A stretch of 64,000 bases of DNA from Stomoxys calcitrans (Eukaryota > Arthropoda > Insecta > Diptera > Muscidae). This document shows, piece after piece, positions 40,213-52,859 of this stretch; the stretch's first letter is position 1; the number at the start of each line of letters is the position of its first letter. The stretch covers positions 43,865,260-43,929,259 of the forward strand of contig NC_081553.1 of assembly GCF_963082655.1 (NCBI RefSeq), written 5' to 3'. The position numbers and the translations under genes are program-made. Below the pieces are notes generated by a model that was not told the origin of the DNA, made no database searches, and was given only the letters and a program-made list of their open reading frames with translations.

Positions 40213-41784
40213 ATATTTTTTAAACCCCGTTTACGCTGTTATTCAAGTGATCTGTATCTGTGATTATTTTTGATTGATTGTTGTGTTCAGCATATATATT
40301 GTGGTCAACGATTGAATTGGTGTATCGACTTTATTAAATTAAATTCAAAATAAAATAATTTCAATAAAAAATTGTCATATGTTGAGAAAAAGTGTTGTCC
40401 AAAACTACCGATAATAACCGGTATTCAATACAAACGCAGTGTTGCATTTGAATTTCGAAGGAGATTTTGTGGCAAACAGAGTTGATTGGTGTCCATTTCG
40501 TGAGCATTCAGTTACATGTGCAATTAATTGAAGCGAAATTTGTATTGGCGCAGCGACGCGTCGCTACTATTTTGCTTATAAAACCAGTACAACTTCAACG
40601 GAATGTGTTCGCATTTTCTTCGTGACCATTTGCTTATAATGCGTTTCGACAGTAGTTCGGACGAAAATTTGAAGTCAGTACTAGGCTTAAGGTAGCGAAC
40701 CCGCTAGACTAGTAAATAGAACCAAGATATATTTATTTACAGGTAGTGGTAGTTGCCCAACAACAAAATATTGGGTGCAGTATATGTCCAAATCATAGAT
40801 AAGTGCAACTCTGATTTTGAGTATGATACTAGTTTGCGCCATTTTTCGTTGCTTATGTGTGTAAGGTTCTTCACTATAATACACACACAACCAAATCTCG
40901 TTGACAGATAGTGCACTTCGCGAGAAAAAATTGTACGCAGCTGTTTACGGTACTCTACCTGGTAATTATGTCATGGTAAGAAGGCAGCAATACAGGGTGA
41001 CACAAACATAAAAAAATCAGAAAATACATAAATTATCAAGAGTTTTTAGCTACGTTTGCCAGAATATTAACCTGTAAATAAACTAACCATTCTGAAGGCC
41101 GTAAATTTTAAAAAAGTGCCTATACCAAATAGAAGGGAAGATCAATACCTTTAATTTGGTATATCACACCTACACTAGAACTGTTTTTTGTGGGAAAAAA
41201 CTTCCAAATTTCTGTTTCAAAACTGGAGTGCAGGACACAAAATTCAGTCTGGAGGCCATAAATGAACTTCCTTGAAAAAAGTGCAAGCACCAAATCTAAG
41301 GGGAGATCAATTTCACTCTTACCACGAACTGTTTTTCCTAGAAAATTTCAAGATACGATCTATTGTTGTTTTATCCAGTACAAGTTAGATGTTCTGGATA
41401 GAATATTAGTGCAATGTTATACTAGAAAGTTTTTGATATTATGCCGTTACAGTTAATAATGATAAAGCCAAAGCCATACCTCTTAAAACAAAACACCTTT
41501 TATTAAGAGATATATTTGATATTCTATTCCTTTGGTTGTTTTCCTTAATTTTTCCAAATAATGTTTTGTGAACAGATTTGTTTTTTTGTGCGAACATTAC
41601 TAAGTTCAAGCCAACAATAGTGACATCTTCATGTCACATTAGGCAACTACATTTTATAGTAGTGCCACCAAAGTTTGGGCTCATTATCATTGTCAACCAC
41701 CTGCTATGTTTTACATGTGGCATTATTATTGCAGGGTTGTATTTTATCGCATGAACAATCGGGTGGTCTTGGAAAAAGATTGGA
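40213..41784. other. Intergenic sequence, unannotated
   Basis: Apart from the weak promoter candidate I recognise nothing. The small palindrome TACCGATAATAACCGGTA lies at ~40407. Confidence 0.4.
40577..40695 (+). promoter_or_regulatory. Possible TATA promoter with an 18-codon ORF
   Basis: TATAAAA at 40577-40583 is followed about 57 nt later by an ATG (40639) opening MRFDSSSDENLKSVLGLR, which ends at a stop overlapping a possible donor AAG|GTAGCG. No downstream exon was found, so this is a weak candidate for a first exon or a relic transposon promoter. Confidence 0.2.
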
Positions 41785-42704
41785 AAAATTTCAGAACCAA
41801 GTTTGATCGTTTGGCACACTTAATGGAAGTCATAACAAAACACTGTCTGCAAAATTTCAGCCAAATCGGACAAAATTTGCGGCCTGAAAGGACTCAAGAA
41901 GTCAAAACGGGAGATCAGTTTAAAATGCAGCTATATTAGGTTATAGGCTCATTTGCACCATACTTGACACAGTTGTTGAAAATCATAACAGAACGCTGCT
42001 TGCAAAATTTTTGCCAAATCGTACAACAATTGGGGCTTCCAGGGGCGCATGAAGTCAAATTGGGAGATTGGTTTATATGGGACCTATATTAGGTTATAAG
42101 CCGATTTAGACAGTACTTGGCACAGTTATTGGAAGTCATAACAAAACACGGTCTGAAAAATTTCAGCCAAATCGGACAAAAATTGCGGCTTGTAAGGGTT
42201 AAATAAGTCAAATCAGCCGATCGGTTTATATGGGAGCTATATCAGGCTATAGACCGATTTGGACCGTACTTGACACAGTTGTTGAAAGTCATAACAGAAC
42301 ATAACATGCATAATTTTAGCCCCATCGAACAACATTTGTAGCTTGCAGGGGTTTAAGAAGCCAAATCAGGAGATCGGTTTATATAGGAGCTATATCAGAT
42401 TATAGACCGATTTAGACTGTACTTGACACACTTGTTGAAAGTCATAGCAGAACGCTACACGATCTGTAAAGTTTTAGGCAAATCGGACAAAAATTGCGGC
42501 TTCCAGGGGCTCAAGAAATTAAATCGGGAGATCGGTTTATGAAGGAGCTATATCTAAATCTCAACCGATATGGCCCATTAGCAATGTCCAACGACCTACA
42601 TCAATATTAAGTATCTGTGCAAAATTTCAAGCGGCTATCTTTACGCGTTCGACCGCTATCGGGAATTCATCAGACGGACGGACGGATATGGTTAGATCGA
42701 CTAA
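41785..42704 (+). mobile_element. DINE-like element lacking its head and terminal hairpin
   Basis: About six units of the TCATAACAAAACACTGTCTG / CAAATCGGACAAAAATTGCG type, then GTGCAAAATTTCAAGCGGCT and CAGACGGACGGACGGATATGG. It is cut just after GGTTAGATCGACTAAGAAC, where an element in the opposite orientation begins. Confidence 0.75.
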
Positions 42705-45032
42705 GAACACCGAGGGTTAAGTTCGAAGATGAGCCATATCGGACTGTATCTTGATATAGCCCCCATATAGACCGATCCGCCGATTTAGGGACTTAGGCCC
42801 ATAAAAGTCACATTTATTATCCGATTTTGCAGAAATTTGAGACAGTGAGTTGTGTTAGGCCCTTTGACATCCTTCTTCAATTTGGTCCAGATCGTTCCAG
42901 ATTTGGATATAGCTGCCATATAGACCGATCCGTCGATTTAGGGTCTTAGGCCTATAAAAGCCACATTTATTATCCGATTTTGCTAAAATTTGGGACAGTA
43001 AGTTTTGTTAGGTCCTTCTTCAATTTGGCCCAGATCGGTTCAGATTTGGATATAGCTGCCATATAAACCGATATCTAGGTTTTAGGTTTCGGAGCCCATA
43101 AAAGGCTCATTTATTGTCCGATGTCGCCGAAATTTGGGACAGAGAGTTAAGTTAAGCCCCTCGACATACATCTGCAGTATGGCACAGATCGGTTCAGATT
43201 TGGATATAGCTGCCATATAGCCCGATCTCTCGATTTAAGGATTTGGGCCAATAAAATGCGCATTTATAGTCCGATGTCGCCGAAATTTGGGACAGTGAGT
43301 TGTGTTAGGCCCTTCGACATCCTTCTTCAATTTGGCCCAGATCAGTCTAGATTTGGATATAGGTGCCATATAAACCGATTTCTCGATTTAAGATTTAGGG
43401 CCCATATAAGGCTCATTTATTGTCCGATGTCGCCGAAATTTGGGACAGTGAGTAAGGTTAAGCCCCTCGATATACTTTTAGAATATGGCTTAGATCGGTT
43501 CAGATTTGGATATGGCTGCCATATAGACCGATCCTCCGACTTAGGGTCTTAGGCCCATAAAAGCCACATTTATTATCCGATTTTGCTGAAATTTGGAACA
43601 GTGAGTTATGTTAGGCCCTTCGACATTATTCGTCACTTTGGTCCAGATCGGTTTAGATATAGCTGCTATATAAACCAATCTCTCGACTTAAGGTTTCGGG
43701 GCCCATAAAAGGCTCATTTATTGTCCGATGTCGTCGAAATTTGGGACAGAGAGTTAAGATAAGCCCCTCGACACACATCTGCAGTATGGCGCAGATCGGT
43801 TCAGATTTGGATATAGCTGCTATATAGCCCGATTTCTCGATTTAAGGTTTTGGGCCCATAAAAGGCGCATTTATTGTCCGATCTCGCCGAAATTTGAGTT
43901 GTGTTAGGCCCTTCGACAACTTTCTATAATTTGGTCTAGATCGGTCCTGATTTGGATATAGCTGCCATAAAGACCGGTGTTTCGATTCAAGGTTTTGGGC
44001 TCATATAAGGCGCATTTATTGTCCGATGTCCCCGAAATTTAGGACAGTGCGTTAGGTTAAGCCCCTCGATATACTTTTCGAATATGGCGCAGATCGGTTC
44101 AGATTTGAATATAGCTGCCATATGGACCGATCTCTGGATTAAAGGTTTTGGGCCTATAAAAGGCGCATGTATTGTCCGATGTCCCCGAAATTTGATACAG
44201 TGAGTTTTGTTTGGCACTTCGAGATTCTTCTTCAATTTGGCCCAGATCGGTCCAGGTTTGAATATAGCTGCCATATAAACCGATCTCTCAATGTAAGGTT
44301 TTGGACCCATAAAAGGCGCATTTATTGTTCGATGACGCTGAAATTTGGGACAGTGAGTTAGGTTAAGCCCCTCGATATATTTTTGGAATATGACACAGAT
44401 CGGTCCAGATTTGGATATAGCTGCCATATGGACCGATCTCTCAATTAAAGGTTTTGAGCCCATAAAAGGCGCATTTATTATCCGAATATACGGCGAAAGT
44501 TGGGACAGTGCGTTAAGTAAAGCCCCTCGATATACTTTTGGAATATGGCACAGATTGGTTCAGATTTGGATATAGCCGCCATATAGACCGATATCTCGAT
44601 TTAAGGTCTTGGCCCCATTAAAGGCGCATTTATTATCCGATGACTTCGAAAGTTGGGACAGTGAGTAAAGTTAAGCCTCTTGACATATATGACACAGATC
44701 GGTCCAGATTTGGATAAAGCTGCCATATAGACCGATCTCTCGATTTAAGGGTTGAGCCCGTAAAAGGTGCATTTATAATCCGATTTCACTGAAATTTGAC
44801 ACAGTGACTTATGTTAGGCTTTTCGTCATCCGTGTCGTATATGGTTCAGATCGGTTTATTGAACAATGAGTTGTACTTCTTAGTATTTGGTCCAAATCGG
44901 AACATATTTCGATATAGCTGCTATGAAGCATAAGGTATGCCCCGGATTTTAACGAAAGGTGTTTTACATATATACTCCAGGTGGTGGGTATCCAAAGTTC
45001 GTCCCGGCCGAATTTAACGCCTTTTTACTTGT
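42705..45032 (-). mobile_element. DINE-1/HINE-like element, 2.3 kb, lacking its tail
   Basis: About fourteen ~153-bp units in reverse orientation (GATATAGCTGCCATATAGAC). The intact head is at the right: CCAGGTGGTGGGTATCCAAA, TCCCGGCCGAA and TTTTTACTTGT at 45022-45032. The tail is missing at the junction with the preceding element. Open frames at 43256-43552 and 43987-44463 are repeat translations. Confidence 0.82.
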
Positions 45033-45254
45033 TTTTTTTTTATCACCCCTGTAGCTCTCACCCTTTTCCAAAATAACAGAAAGTTGTCAACCCACGCACA
45101 CTCACTCACATTCGCACTCACTTGCCTTGATCTGAGCTAATGGCTTTTCAATTAAAAACTGAATTCATGAATATTTGCAGGCTGTTTCTTCCCGAATTAG
45201 AGAAAACAATTTAAATAAATTCGAACTGTTTTGATTGTTGTTGTTGTTGTTGTT

Positions 45255-45260
45255 TTTATT
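45255..45260 (-). terminator. Poly(A) signal AATAAA for the 134-aa gene
   Basis: This is the first minus-strand AATAAA downstream of the stop codon and would give a 3' UTR of about 370-400 nt. The sequence beyond it is T/G rich on the plus strand (a TTG run) and then reaches a DINE-like element ending at 45032. Confidence 0.45.
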
Positions 45261-45626
45261 GCATAATGGAATTGTGTTTACTCTAAACTTTTATAAATAA
45301 ACAAAGGTGACACTTAAAGGCTACGTCATCGTGTTATAGAACCAAAGACGTTTCATACTAAAGTTAATGAGAACAATAACAAAAATTAAAACAAAAAAAA
45401 AAAACTAAACCAAAAAACAAGTTAAGAATAATTAGTAGGTAGTTGGTAGGTGGTTGATTGGTAGGTTGATAGGTTGGTGAAATAGAACAAATGTCCACGT
45501 TAAACGCCAACATATTCGCGCACATTCCAATCCATGCCATGCCATTCCATTAAGAGTAACTTTCCCTATATATAGCGTTTCCAAGGCTTCCAGCTATTTC
45601 CCTTTTGAGAATCACTTCAATTCAAT

Positions 45627-46031
45627 TTAGTTGACAGGACGAAAACGACTTGCCTCAGCATAATCACGTACATCGGAGAAATTGCGCTCTGGAATTATAC
45701 GCACATCGCTGGGATCCTTTTCGAATTGGCCATTCCAGGAGGTGGGTAGTACAGTCGGTGTGGTGTTGTATTGGAAGTATTCCGAGTCATCGGAACGATT
45801 GCGATCGGGTTGAATGCGCACCTCATCGCCCTGCTTGAAGGTACCATCCCAGGCGGTGGGCAGAACAATGGGCTCATTGCAGAAGCCATAGAAATTCGAG
45901 GTATCCGTAACATTTTGATTGTGACGACGTACTTTCGAAACATTGTTGGTAGTACCGGGAGCATAAAGGAATTTCCCATTCCAGCCCTCACACTTGATGG
46001 GTATGTAATCGTCTTTCTTCTTCAAAGGCAT
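45627..46031 (-). CDS. Conserved-looking 134-aa protein with three W-[DN]-G-x-F repeats
   Basis: A single uninterrupted reading frame of 134 codons with an in-frame TAA two codons before the ATG, so the start is fixed unless an upstream exon exists. The protein consists of three degenerate units of about 37-45 residues: IKCEGWNGKFLYAPGTTNNV (res ~13), VLPTAWDGTFKQGDEVRIQP (~56) and VLPTSWNGQFEKDPSDVRII (~94). Units 2 and 3 share VLPT-W-[DN]-G-x-F, then VRI-P-[DE]-R-N-x-S-D. It is hydrophilic, with no signal peptide or membrane segment, and no catalytic motif is visible; it is probably cytosolic. I do not recognise the family. It has its own TATA/Inr promoter and a poly(A) signal, and lies between two DINE-like elements. 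Codon use is even and unlike that of the surrounding repeats, which supports a real gene. Confidence 0.8.
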   Translation of the reverse strand: MPLKKKDDYIPIKCEGWNGKFLYAPGTTNNVSKVRRHNQNVTDTSNFYGFCNEPIVLPTAWDGTFKQGDEVRIQPDRNRSDDSEYFQYNTTPTVLPTSWNGQFEKDPSDVRIIPERNFSDVRDYAEASRFRPVN

Positions 46032-46127
46032 GATTTATGGTTTTGTAAAACTTTTTGTTTGGATTTTTTGTTCTATTTTCTTCTTTTTTTTGAACTTTCG
46101 AACCGTTCACTTGGCGTTGCAAAACTC

Positions 46128-46165
46128 GACTGATAATTGTCTTAGCTTTGAGCTTGCCATATAAA
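46128..46165 (-). promoter_or_regulatory. TATA box and initiator of the 134-aa gene
   Basis: On the minus strand TTTATAT (46165-46159) is followed by TATCAGTC (46135-46128), which fits the fly initiator TCAGTY. The TATA begins about 32 bases upstream of the initiator A at 46131, the usual fly spacing. This predicts a 5' UTR of about 100 nt before the ATG at 46031. Confidence 0.6.
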
Positions 46166-46617
46166 ATAAACAAAATTCATCTCAGTCGCAGTCTTTCTTT
46201 GGTTCTTTCTTTCTTTTTTTCTCGTTTCGTTAGAGCGTATCGCACCCGGAATAGTGGTTTAACGACTTTTGTTGATTTTTTGTAAATACAAATAAATTTT
46301 AATAATACGTTAGACGTGTCATAGAAAAAATTCAAATAACGATGACGTTATGTTTGCCGAGAGCTCACCTCCACGGTTTCGATTGTTATGATTAGTGATT
46401 TTCAAACTCTCTTTGTATTGTTGTGATCTTGCTGTGTTTTTGTTAACGCCGGTGATGAGGTTAGAGTTGCCAGTGCTCTTGGGGCTTATCTATCAGTTCC
46501 AAAGTTTATTTCTGGTAGTTTGGAGGGCAGCAATTGGATTTTCGTGGACTTACAACATTTTAGGAAATATAATTTGAGGAATTAAATTGCAATAAAATTT
46601 TGTTAGAAACTTTGTTG
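46166..46617. other. Upstream flank of the 134-aa gene
   Basis: A CTTT-rich stretch is at 46190-46225. No other gene is recognised. Confidence 0.4.
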
Positions 46618-48801
46618 ATGATATCGGTCTATATGGCAACTATGTACAAAAAATGTCCAATTTGAGCAAGCCATACTTGGCACGAATGTCAAATGGTCTT
46701 TAATAACTCACATGGTCAAATTTTGAGCGAAACGGGATAATAACAAAGAAAAAGGCTTCAAGTTCGGCCCGGTCGAACTTTTGATACCCACCACCTCGGG
46801 TATATGTGTAAACCACCTTCCATCAAAATCCGGTGAAAAATGCATACCTTATGCTCCACAGCAGCTATATCGAAATATGTTCCGATTTGGACCAAATACC
46901 AATTGAGCCTATAAATGAGCCTAACACAACTCCCTGTCCCAAATTTCGGCGAAATCGGACAATATATGCGCATTTTATGGGCTCGAAACCTTAAATCGAG
47001 AAATCGGTCTACATGGCAGCTATATCCGATCTGTGGCATATTGCAGAAGTATGTCAAGGGGTTAAAATTTACTCGCTGTCCCAAATTTCGGCGAAATCGG
47101 ACAATAAATGAGCATTTTATGGGCTCGAAACCTTACATAGAGAGATCGGTCTATATGGCAGCTATATGCAAATCTGAACCAATCTGAGCCAAATTGAAGA
47201 AGGATGTCGAAGTGTCTAACACAACTCAATGTCCCAAATTTCGGCGACATCGGACAAAAAATGCACCTTTTATGGGCGCAATACCTTAAATCGAGAGATC
47301 GGTCTATATAACAGCTATATCCAAATCTGGACCGATCTGGGCCAAATTGCAGAAATATGTCGGGGAGCTTAACTGAACTAACGTCGCAAATTTCGGCGAC
47401 ATCGAACAATAAATGCACCTTTTATGGGGCCATGACTTTAAACAGAGAAATCGGTCTATATGGCAGCTATATCCAAATCTGGACCGATCTGGGCCAAATT
47501 GCAGAAAAATGTCGAAGAGCCTAACACAATTCAATGTCCCAAATTTCGGCGACATCGGACAATAAATGCACCTTTTATGGGGCCATGACTTTAAACAGAG
47601 AAATCGGTCTATATGGCAGCTATATCCAAATCTTGATCGATCTGGACCAAATTGAAGAAATATGTCGAAGAGCCTAACACAACTCATTGTCCCAAATTTC
47701 AGCAAAATCGGATAATAAATGTGGCTTTTATGGGCCTAAGATCCTAAATCGGCGGATCGGTCTATATTACAGATATATCCAAATCTGGACCGATCTGGGC
47801 CAAATTGAAGAAGGATATCGAAGGACCTTACATAACTCGTTGTTCCAAATTTCGGCGAAATCGGATAATAAATGCCCCTTTTATGGGCGTAATACCTTAA
47901 ATCGAGAGATCGGTCTAATTGTAGCTATATCTAAATCTGGACCGATCTGGGTCAAATTGAAGAAGGATGTTGTAGGGCCTTACACAGCTCACTGTTCCAA
48001 ATTTCGTCGAAATCGGACAATAAATGCCCCTTTTATAGGCGCAATACCTTAAATCGAGAGATCGGTCTATATTGCAGCTATATCAAAATCTGGACCGATC
48101 TGGGCCAAATTAAAGAAGGATGTCGAAGGACCTAACACAACTCATTGTCCCAAATTTCAGCAAAATCGGATAATAAATGTGGCTTTTATGGGCCTATAAT
48201 CCTGAATCGGCGGATCGGTCTATATGACACCTATATTCAAATGTGGACCGATCTGGGTCAAATTGAAGAAGGATGTTGTAGGGCCTTACACAGCTCACTG
48301 TTCCAAATTTCGTCGAAATCGGACAATAAATGCCCCTTTTATAGGCGCAATACCTTAAATCGAGAGATCGGTCTATATTGCAGCTATATCTTAATCTGGA
48401 CCGATCTGGGCGAAATTGAAGAAGGATGTCGAAGGGCCTACCACAACTCACTGTCCCAAATTTCAGCAAAATCAGATAATATATGTGGCATTTATAGGCC
48501 TAAGACCCTAAATCGGCGGATCGTTCTATATGGGGGCTATATCAATATATAGTCCCATATAGCCCATCTTCGAACTTAACCTGCTTATGGACTAAAAAAA
48601 AAGATTATGTGCAAAGTTTCAGCTCAATATCTCTATTTTTAAAGACTGTATCGTGATTTCAACAGTCAGACGGGCAGACGGACGGACAGATCGTATTAGA
48701 TTTTTACTCTAATCAAGAATATATATACTTTATCGGTGTATATATATAGGTATAGGTATATAGTCTTTATACCCACCATCCTTCGGCGGTGGGTATTAAA
48801 A
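46618..48801 (+). mobile_element. DINE-1/HINE-like element, 2.1 kb
   Basis: A partial unit at 46618-46740 precedes a head (AAAAGGCTTCAAGTTCGGCC, ACCACCTCGGGTATATGTG). About twelve ~153-bp units follow, then GGGCAGACGGACGGACAGAT, AATATATATACTTTATCGGT and CATCCTTCGGCGGTGGGTAT. Units at ~47950 and ~48250 are near-identical over about 150 bp (GAAGAAGGATGTTGTAGGGC), indicating recent unit duplication. Open frames such as 47304-47705, 47687-48052 and 48145-48552 are repeat translations. Confidence 0.82.
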
Positions 48802-51800
48802 TGCCTTTTAAAGAGCAAACACTTTAAATAGCGACATCAGTATTAAGGGCAGCCATATCTAAATATAGTCCGATTTGGACTAATTTCGGAAGGGGAAACC
48901 GAGGGGCCTAACGCCAGCGAAATCGGATAATAAATACGCCATTTTTGGACCGAAGACATTAAAATGGGAGATCGCTTTATATGTCAGCCAATATATTTCG
49001 TTTTTAACAAGATTCGCAACGGATACCGAGGGGCCTTATGCCACTCGCTGTGCCAAATTTCAAAGGTATTGGGAAATAAATGTCCGTTTTACGGGGCCAA
49101 CCTTAAGTCGGAAGATCGTTCTATTGGCACCTATACGCAAATATGAGCCATTCTATACCATACTTGGAACGGATGTCGAGGGTCCAGTTCCAGCGAAATC
49201 GTGTAACAAAGGTGAGTTTTATGGGACCAATGGACTATAAGGCTACTATATCCAAATATGAGCCGATCTAGACCATACATGGCACGGATGCCAAAAAGTA
49301 GAGCGCAACTCTCCGTACCAAATTTCAGTGAAATCGGATAAGAATTACGCTCTCTAGCGGCTCAAGAAGTAAAATCGGAAGATCGGTTTGTATGGGAGCT
49401 ATAACAGTTCATAGAGCTATTCAGAACATTTACTGCGCCCTCTAGAGGCTCAAACATTATCGGGAGATCGGTTTATATGGGAGCTATATCATGTTAAAAA
49501 ACGATTCGGACTATACTCCGCACACATGTTTAAGGTCACAGAAAAAGTCTTTGTGCATAATTTCAGACAAATCGGATAAGAATAACGCCCTCTAAAGACT
49601 TAAAAAGTAAAATCGGAAGATCGGTTTATTTTGGAGCTATATCAGGTTATAGAGCGATTCAGACCAGCCATACCGCAATGGAGACTCCAGACATTGTCCT
49701 GCAGAGCGAGACAAAGTCAGAACGGGAACGAAGGAAGCGCGAACGACCCTTGAGATTTCATGGGCAGAAATAGGAGGTCTCCACAGGGAGAAGAAGAAAG
49801 AAGGAACTCTCCTTGTGTTGGGCAATGATGAAGTCGCCGTGACAAGTTTGGCTTGGACTAAAGGGATGGCGTATTAAGGGACCAAAGCAGCCATTTTCAA
49901 GATTAAGAAGACTAGAATGGGCCGTTGAATAAAGCATCCCATGCCAAATTTTGTAAAGATCGAACCAAAATTGTGGCTGTTACAGCCTAAAAACTCCATA
50001 TCGGATAAAAGATATATATGGGTGCTATATATAAATCTGAACTAATTTTAATGAAATATGAATGCAGTCCTATTGAAACTTAAAAGAAAAAACTTCGTGC
50101 AAAATTTTGTAAAGATGGGACCACAATTGTGGTTGCTATAGCCATAAAATTCCACATCGCATGAAAGTTATACATGGGAGCTATATCTAAATCTGGACCG
50201 ATTGTGATGAAATTTTGCTCATAGGACTTTTTACAAAACATCCCATGCCAAATTTTGTAAACGTCAGACCAAAATTGTGGCTGCTATAACCTTAAAACTC
50301 CATATCGGATAAAAGATATGTATGGGAGCTATATCTAAATCTGAACCGATTTTTATGAAATTTAGCACACATATGAAAACGTTAAATTAAGCACCTCATG
50401 CCAAAGTAAAGATCGGACCAAAATTGTGGCTTCTACAGCCTTAAAAGGTCATATCGGATGAAAGATATATATGGGAGCTATATCTAAATCTGAACCGATT
50501 TTGTTCAAAATCAATAGCGATCATCCTTGGACCAAAAAAGAGATATGTGATATCGGACAATAAATGCTACTTGATCACAAGAATATATGGACAAACAGAC
50601 GGACATAGCTTAATAGAATCAGGAAATGATTCTAAGCCGATGGGTCTAGCTCTTCTCCTTCTTAGCGTTGCAAACAAATGCACAAACTTATAATACCCTG
50701 TACCACAGTGGTGGTGTAGTGTATAAACATCAGGCAGTGCAGGGACGAGCGACTCTATACAGCCTAACAAACAGGAACCCGACGAGGGAACCATCAGGCA
50801 GGGCAGTGTCAGTGAAAACTCTATGCAGGCTAACGAACAGGCAGTCAACGATGAGGCCATCACATACTCCCAAGAATTCCATTTTCTCAAGATGTGCAAT
50901 ATCGGATGAATATTGGATGAGCACTCCGCTATGGCCCGGCACCCAAATAATGCGGATCGTGCCGTCCTCAGAGAAGGCGTTGATCTCCTTCTTATATTCC
51001 AAAACAGTTCCTGACCTACCGTCCTGTTGGCCAGTTTACTGTCCGTAAAGATGTTCACACTCCATGTCCTCGCGTTAAAACCACAGCACCTTACGCATCC
51101 CGTTATGGCCCGGATTACCGCCTGCAAGACCGTATTATGGTCAGGTAGTCCAAAACAGATCTCAGTCCCTGGATTCGCAATGTAGACCCCTAGGCCCACT
51201 CTCTCCTCTAGGTTTGAACCATCCACCCTCTAGAGGATCAAGAAGTATAATCGGGACACCGGTTTATATGGGAGATATAATAGGTTATGAACCGATTTAC
51301 ACCTTACTTGGCAATCATAGCAAAAATAATCATACACAATTTTAGTCAAATCGGATAAGAATTGCGCCCTATAGAGGCTCAAGAAGTCGAGATGTGATAT
51401 CAGTTTATATGACAGCTATAACAGGTTATGAACTGATTTAAATCATACTTATCACGACTGTTGGAAGACGTAGCAGAACACTTCATACAAAATTTCAGCT
51501 AAATCGGATAAGAATTGTGCCTTCTAGATTCTCAAGAAGTTAAGATCCATTATCGGTTTATATAACATCTATATCCAAACATGAACCGATTCGGACCATA
51601 CTTAGCACAGTTGTTGCAAGTCAATACAGAACACTTCATGCTAAATTTCAATCAAATCGGATAAGAATTGCTCCCTCTAGAGGCTCAAGAAGTCAAGACC
51701 CAAGATCGGTTGATATGGCAGCTATATCAAAACATGGACCGATTTGGCCCATTTGCAATACCAACTGACCTACACCAATAAAAAGTATTTGTGCAAAATT

Positions 51801-52050
51801 TCAAGCGGCTAGCTTTACTCCTTCGTGCTTTCGACAGACAGACGGACGGACGGACAGACGGACGGACATGGCTAGATCGACTTAAAATGACCTGACGATC
51901 AAGAATATATATACCTTATGGGGTCTTAGACCCATATTTCGAGGTGTTACAAACAGAATGACGAAATTAGTATACCCCCATCCTATGGTGGAGGGTGTAA
52001 AAATATATATTCATTTTAGTTTCAGACTTGAATATTTCGTGGTGGGTATA
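48802..52050 (+). mobile_element. Composite of DINE-like units of several subfamilies
   Basis: No head is present. Diverged units occupy 48802-49670; units of the third subfamily lie at ~49930-50720 (ATGGGAGCTATATCTAAATC) ending TACCCTGTACCACAGTGGTG. A LINE fragment (50735-51230) follows. Second-subfamily units then run at 51230-51830, ending in a long GACR block (CAGACAGACGGACGGACGGA), AATATATATACCTTATGGGG and CATCCTATGGTGGAGGGTGT. An extra tail scrap GTGGTGGGTATAAAAC ends at ~52050. Confidence 0.7.
50735..51230 (-). pseudogene. LINE RNase H fragment, second copy
   Basis: The minus strand encodes MDGSNLEERVGLGVYIANPG, LPDHNTVLQAVIRAITGCVR and VNIFTDSKLANR. After frameshifts it continues EINAFSEDG and IRIIWVPGHSGV. 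It is the same family as 1344-2235, but the catalytic Glu is replaced (QAVI for QAEI) and the region after PGHSG is decayed. Two imperfect ~62-bp repeats (CATCAGGCAG... GACGAGG) lie at its left edge (50727-50855). Confidence 0.75.
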
Positions 52051-52859
52051 AAACACATTTCCCTTGGCAACTCTGGTTATATCTGCTGCTGGTGTAAATG
52101 AGAGAAATTAAATCTTGTTAAAATCAACACTACCGCCAACAGCTATAGCCGACAAATTTAATTTAACCAACGGCGGCAGCAGCAGTTTTGAAAGCCCACC
52201 TACATACGTTTCCGAAACTTGGTACGAATTGGCGTTGGGGAATTGCAAAAACATTTCATCGTCAAGATGAAATTTCCTTTTATGTCAATGATCAGAAATG
52301 TTTCTCTAGACAAAACAACACAGCTCAGTACAACACAAAAGGTCTGGAAATAATCAAAGCAAAATTTTCTATAAGTTATGAAAACCAAACAGAAAACATT
52401 TTTTTTTAAGATTTTTTCTTGATACAAATATGTCAATTATCACCGACACTCGGCTAACAAAAGTCTGTTAAAGGAAATTTTTTTAGCTGAGCTCTTAATG
52501 GCTTAAACTGTTAACCGTTTTGAATTGTTTGTCCAAAAATTTGCAAGTTTGTGTTTAATCACCCACCATGATGGTGATGATGATGACGTTCATGGTGAGG
52601 TTGATATTTTAAAAATGGATAATTAGTTTAGCTGACTAATTTCACCGAGATTGGACTATGTTAGCAATATTAAGATACTTAGCCAAATTGACTTAAAGGC
52701 CATACATGTGAAGATAGCGGATTAAAAGATTTAGCTATGAGCTTGATTAACTGAGTATATGGCTATGGCTATGGTTGGTAAGGTTTTTAAAAAAGGCCAA
52801 AAGTTTCCTTTTTAAATAAAGGAAAGTTTAAATTAAATATTTATTGAAATCTTTATTTG
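52051..52859. other. Intergenic sequence, unannotated
   Basis: No gene recognised; a GATGATGATGA microsatellite lies at ~52570. Confidence 0.4.

Noticed and set aside
45771..46133. Plus-strand open frame of 120 codons
   Set aside because: It is the antisense shadow of the 134-aa gene and its 5' UTR.
47304..48552. Repeat proteins of 118-135 codons
   Set aside because: Same reason: the unit length is a multiple of three, so frames stay open by chance.
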